Assembly (NCBI GenBank): GCA_902775355.1
Contig: CACYLY010000046.1
Coordinates: 1-43,178 of the forward strand
DNA length: 43,178 nt
Reading direction: 5' to 3'
From: Oscillospiraceae bacterium
GTDB lineage: Bacteria > Bacillota > Clostridia > Oscillospirales > Oscillospiraceae
The notes beneath the pieces are model-generated. The model did no database searches. It was not told where the DNA came from and saw nothing but the letters and a program-made list of their open reading frames with translations. The number at the start of each line of letters is the position of its first letter. Position 1 is the stretch's first letter. A program made the translations under genes and the position numbers. Shown here piece by piece: positions 40,141-43,178 of this stretch.

Positions 40141-40954
40141 ACTGCCGCCGATCCTGCAGGGAGAGGCCCTGCAGCAGATCGCCCAGCTCCGGGACTATCT
40201 GGTGCGCCGGGAGCGGGGGCGGGAGAATGAGATCCTGCAGACGGTGACGGCAAATCCGGAGACGGTGCGGAAGGCGGTCTCTTCCACAGGAACGACGCCG
40301 GGCAATGCCCGGCGCTACGGGGAAGGAGCGGAAACGGACGCGGGCAGGCGGGCCGCAGCGCTGCGGGCGCTGATCGTCAAGACCGCAGATGAGAGCCGGG
40401 CCGGGGATCTGGTGCTGACGAACAGCATCGGAGAGCTGAGCCATGAGCTGCGCCAGGAGTACCTGGCCAGGAGCGAGTTCGGCGAATACCGGCAGGAGAT
40501 CGCCCTGCTCATCGAGGCCACTGCCCGGCAGATCGTGGAGAGCTACGGCTACCTGGAAATGATCCGGGCCACGGAGGCGGAGTTGGGGGAGGTGGGCGAG
40601 GCCTTCGCGGAATACCGCGCCGAGCTCAGCGGACAGATCCGCCGGGGCTTTCTGGAGGACCCGGATACACACATGACGGTGCTGGGCATCGCCATCAGCC
40701 AGCAGCTGCGGTTTACCGGACAGGAGCTGACGGACGGGGGCTGGACCTACTTTGAGCTCTCCCCCGGGCAGACCCTGGGCCTGTATACTTCCACCGGCTG
40801 GCAGTTTTGGGTGAACGGCCGAAAGGTTGGCTGGTTCGACAGCTCCGACGGCATGCTGCACACCGTTTCCCAGGCGGTGGAGCAGGAGATCCGCCTCGGG
40901 AGCTGGAGCATCAGCGCCGACGGCGGGTTGGGGATCCGCTTGACGGGAGCTTAG
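40133..40954 (+). CDS. Phage tail-associated protein with a small repeat-derived insertion
   Basis: 273 residues. Helical N-terminal half (residues 10-45 and 75-175, e.g. EYRQEIALLIEATARQIVESYGYLEM), then a beta-rich end (LRFTGQELTDGGWTYFELSPGQTLGLYTSTGWQFWVNGRKVGWFDSSDG). The end resembles phage structural proteins that attach fibres. Residues about 54-64 (TTPGNARRYGE) are encoded by a CGCCGGGCA-A-TGCCCGGCG-CTACGG palindrome (40296-40320), the same unit as at 300-321. No function assigned. Confidence 0.65.
   Translation: MPELPPILQGEALQQIAQLRDYLVRRERGRENEILQTVTANPETVRKAVSSTGTTPGNARRYGEGAETDAGRRAAALRALIVKTADESRAGDLVLTNSIGELSHELRQEYLARSEFGEYRQEIALLIEATARQIVESYGYLEMIRATEAELGEVGEAFAEYRAELSGQIRRGFLEDPDTHMTVLGIAISQQLRFTGQELTDGGWTYFELSPGQTLGLYTSTGWQFWVNGRKVGWFDSSDGMLHTVSQAVEQEIRLGSWSISADGGLGIRLTGA
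40296..40320. repeat. Palindromic repeat translated within a tail gene
   Basis: CGCCGGGCA-A-TGCCCGGCG followed by CTACGG, in frame. Confidence 0.8.
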
Positions 40955-40964
40955 GAGGCGGAGT

Positions 40965-42418
40965 ATGAGCACGACTTTGACAACCGAAGCGCGGTGGTAC
41001 CGCGTGGGAGCCGTCTATCCGATGGACGGGAGCCTGGGCTATGATGCGTTTCCTCTGGTGGGGCGATTTAAGTTCCGTTTGCTTCCAGCGCCTACGCCGT
41101 GTACGGCGGCGGCTATCAATACAACGACCCGGGCTTTCACTTTTTGGTGACGGCGGCGTCCACCGGCTACGAGAGCAAGGTGGGCACGGACATCGGGTTC
41201 GCGGCGGCCAAGACCTGGGACAGCGCTGCCCAGCAGTACAGGCTGACCGGCAGCGCGAGCGTGGAGCTGCTGCCGGACGCGGACTATTACCTCTGGATCT
41301 GGCCGAACTCCACGCTGATCAGCCGCATCGAGCCCGGCGGCATCAGCGTGACGGTGGACGGCGTGTACGGCGCGCCGAGCACCATCAGCGCCAGCGACGG
41401 GAACTTCGGGAGCCAGATCCCGGTGGCGCTGACGGCGGTGACCCAGGGAGCGGAGCACACGCTGACGGTGAGCTGCGCCGGAAGGACCGAGACGCTGCTG
41501 ACGGACAGCGCCGCGACGAGCGCGGTTTGGACGCCGGACCTGGCGACCTATGCGGCCCTGCTGCCGAACGCGGGGAGCGCAACAGCGACCTTCACCTGCG
41601 TGACAAAATTCAGCGGGAACACCGTGGGCACCAGGACCAAGACCATCACCGTGAGCTTCGCCGCCGGGAGCCTGAGCCCGACGCTGACAAGCGGCTGGGC
41701 GACCGCGGCTGCGTACAACACCGGATCCGCCGCGGCGGGGCTCGGCGTTTTTGTGCAGGGCTACAGCAAGGCGGAGCTGAGCTTTGACAGCTCGAAGATC
41801 AGCTGCAGGAACGGGGCAAGCGTGGCAAGCTACCGGATCCGCTGCGGCGGGGTGACGGTGAACGCGAGCCCTTACCGCACGGGGGTGCTGACAGGAGACG
41901 CGGAGATCCTCTGCACGGTGATCGACAGCCGGGGCCAGGAGGCCAGCGAGACGCTGCAGATCACGGTGCTGCCCTATGCGGAGCCCCGGCTGACCGAGGT
42001 GATGGTGTTCCGCTGCGACAGTTTGGGAGACCCTGCGGACGACGGGCAGTACTACTCGGCGAAGGGGAAGGCGCTGTTCTCGTCTCTCAGCGGGCAGAAC
42101 AGCATCAGCCTCAGCGCGGCCCACAAGCGGACGGACGCGGCGTCCTATGGGACGGAAGCGACGCTGCAGAACGACACGGCCCTGGTGATCGGGACTATCT
42201 CGGCGGACTACAGCTACCAGGTGCGGCTGACCGTGACCGACACCCTTGGGAACAGCGCCCAGGGCATCGTGGCGCTGGCGACCCAGCACTGGGCCATGAA
42301 GTTCCGCCCAGGGGGAATGGGCGTGGGATTCGGCAAGGCGCCGGAGCACGACAACTGTATCGAGCTGCCCGCCGGCTGGGTGATCCGCATCGGGAACACC
42401 GTGGTGGTAAGTGAATGA
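40965..42418 (+). pseudogene. Phage minor structural (fibre-type) protein, frameshift near the start
   Basis: The start MSTTLTTEARWYRVGAVYP at 40965 has GGAGGCGGAG upstream. That frame soon loses sense and ends at 41150, while from about 41072 another frame is open to 42418: FASSAYAVYGGGYQYNDPGFHFLV and on. The long part (about 445 residues) is a series of beta-sandwich repeats (VALTAVTQGAEHTLTVSC; SYQVRLTVTDTLGNSAQG) and ends FRPGGMGVGFGKAPEHDNCIELPAGWVIRIG, an end typical of siphovirus minor structural proteins of the DUF859 type. Alternatively the long part starts at GTG 41099. A net frameshift lies at about 41060-41085. Confidence 0.65.
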
Positions 42419-42485
42419 GCGCAGCGTATGGAGAGGAAGCCCTCATCCCGGGATACAGGGATGAATTGCGGGCGCGATTCGGCGG

Positions 42486-42552
42486 GGACCCCTTCCGTCA
42501 TCCGGCTTGCGGGGGACGCCGGATGACACCTCCCCCGGTGGGGGAGGCAAGA
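42486..42552. repeat. CCGTCATCCGGC...GCCGGATGACACC + CTCCCCCGGTGGGGGAG repeat
   Basis: Short composite repeat ending GGCAAGAAAGAAAGGAGATCG, which gives the next gene its ribosome binding site. Confidence 0.85.
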
Positions 42553-42568
42553 AAGAAAGGAGATCGAG

Positions 42569-43178
42569 ATGATCCATGTAAACGTACGGCAGCGGGACGC
42601 CGCGGCCCAGGCGACGGAGCCCATCACCTCCGGCAGCGTGGGGCTGGCGGTCAGCTTCCGCTTCTCGGAGGACTGGACGGGGCTGGCCAAGGCCGCCCTC
42701 TTCAAGGGGAGCGGGACGGCCGTGGACGTGGCGCTGACCGGAAGCGAGTGCACGGTGCCCCACGAGGTGCTGCAGCTCGCCGGCGGGCACCTGAAGATCG
42801 GCGTGTACGGCACGGGGAATCAGGGGCAGCGCCCCCTCGGAAGTGACGCCCACGCCGGCGACTCAAAGCTTGGTGCAGCAGGCTCTGGAGGCGGCGGAGA
42901 CCGCGGTGGAGGCGGCGGAGAGCGTCGAGGCCATCGCCCAGGGCCTTCGGGACGACGCCGACAGCGGCGCCTTCGACGGCGAGGACGGTGCCAGCGCCTA
43001 CGAGCTCGCCGTGGAGCAGGGCTACACCGGCACCGAGGCCCAGTGGCTCCAGAGTCTCCGCGGCCAGGATGCGACTGTGGACGCCACACTGTCCAACGAA
43101 GGCGAGGCGGCGGACGCCAAAGCAACCGGTGCGGGCATCAGCGCAGCCCAGCATAAAGGCGACTACGCGCTGAAATTC
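42569..43178 (+). pseudogene. Phage fibre/baseplate-type protein, frameshifted, cut by the window edge
   Basis: N-terminal 90 residues are clear: MIHVNVRQRDAAAQATEPITSG, SVGLAVSFRFSEDWTGLAKAALFKGSG, HLKIGVYGTGNQGQ. In relatives a strand with IPT-x-W follows. Here, from about 42830, the sense continues in another frame: SAPSEVTPTPATQSLVQQALEAAET, then AIAQGLRDDADSGAFDGEDGASAYELAVEQGYTGTEAQWLQSLRG and on to the window end without a stop. About 15-17 residues appear to be missing at the join, so a deletion of about 47-50 nt is likely. The original frame runs on to 43156 as Gly/Arg-rich nonsense. Confidence 0.75.

Larger units (their letters stand above)
29461..43178 (+). mobile_element. Prophage or prophage-derived virion morphogenesis module (open at right)
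   Basis: All genes run rightward in the order of a tailed-phage late operon: terS, terL, portal, Prp-like protease, scaffold, major capsid, small head protein, adaptor, large neck/tail protein, and fibre-type proteins. No integrase, repressor, replication or lysis gene and no att site is visible, so the borders are not fixed; the left border is set at the chromosomal terminator. The intergenic repeats are the same families as in the chromosome, which argues for long residence or domestication. Confidence 0.85.

Overview
The window looks like a chromosome segment of a GC-rich, low-complexity-repeat-laden Gram-positive, most like a gut Clostridia member of the Oscillospiraceae type. This rests on strong AGGAGG-type ribosome binding sites, SigA-like TTGnnn/TATAAT promoters, DnaD/DnaI-type replication loading genes, an MreC/MreD/PBP2 locus following maf, and very many short palindromic intergenic repeats. 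No rRNA, tRNA or CRISPR array was seen.

Layout. 1-400: repeats. 401-5990: a leftward GH2 glycosidase; a rightward XRE/histone-H1-like fusion; then leftward a stand-alone E2-like acyltransferase, a DnaC/DnaI ATPase and a DnaD-domain protein. 6000-13442: a rightward run of U32 peptidase/hydroxylase, maf, two tandem mreC copies, mreD and a frameshifted PBP2 gene (mrdA type); mreB is absent. 13480-19060: a broken mgsA, then hisS, aspS and comM. 19090-20210: a duplicated divergent cassette (52-aa ORF leftward, XRE regulator rightward) with clear operator dyads. 20312-22693: thiI (PP-loop deleted) and cinA. 22700-23660: about 1 kb of repeats. 23672-29402: a GntR/ABC/permease operon, an HtrA protease and a PRTase with a structured leader.

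29461-43178: a prophage or prophage-derived morphogenesis module in virion order: terS, terL, portal, Prp-like cysteine protease, scaffold, N4-gp56-type major capsid protein, head-completion genes, tail/fibre genes. It runs off the right edge; no integrase or lysis gene is visible.

Main points. (1) The phage encodes its own Prp-like cysteine protease next to scaffold and capsid genes, and both of those proteins carry the same I-Q-L-F-(A/G) motif at residues 12-16. This resembles the Prp cleavage motif of Firmicutes L27 and of phage 80alpha proteins, and suggests a self-contained capsid maturation system. (2) Palindromic repeats found between chromosomal genes are inserted in frame in the portal gene and would be translated into about 150 extra residues; a smaller case lies in a tail gene. 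(3) Several otherwise conserved genes (PBP2, mgsA, thiI, a phage fibre gene) appear to lack a single block of about 45-51 nt, which is either a real deletion process or an assembly artefact. (4) Repeat modules often end right at a ribosome binding site.
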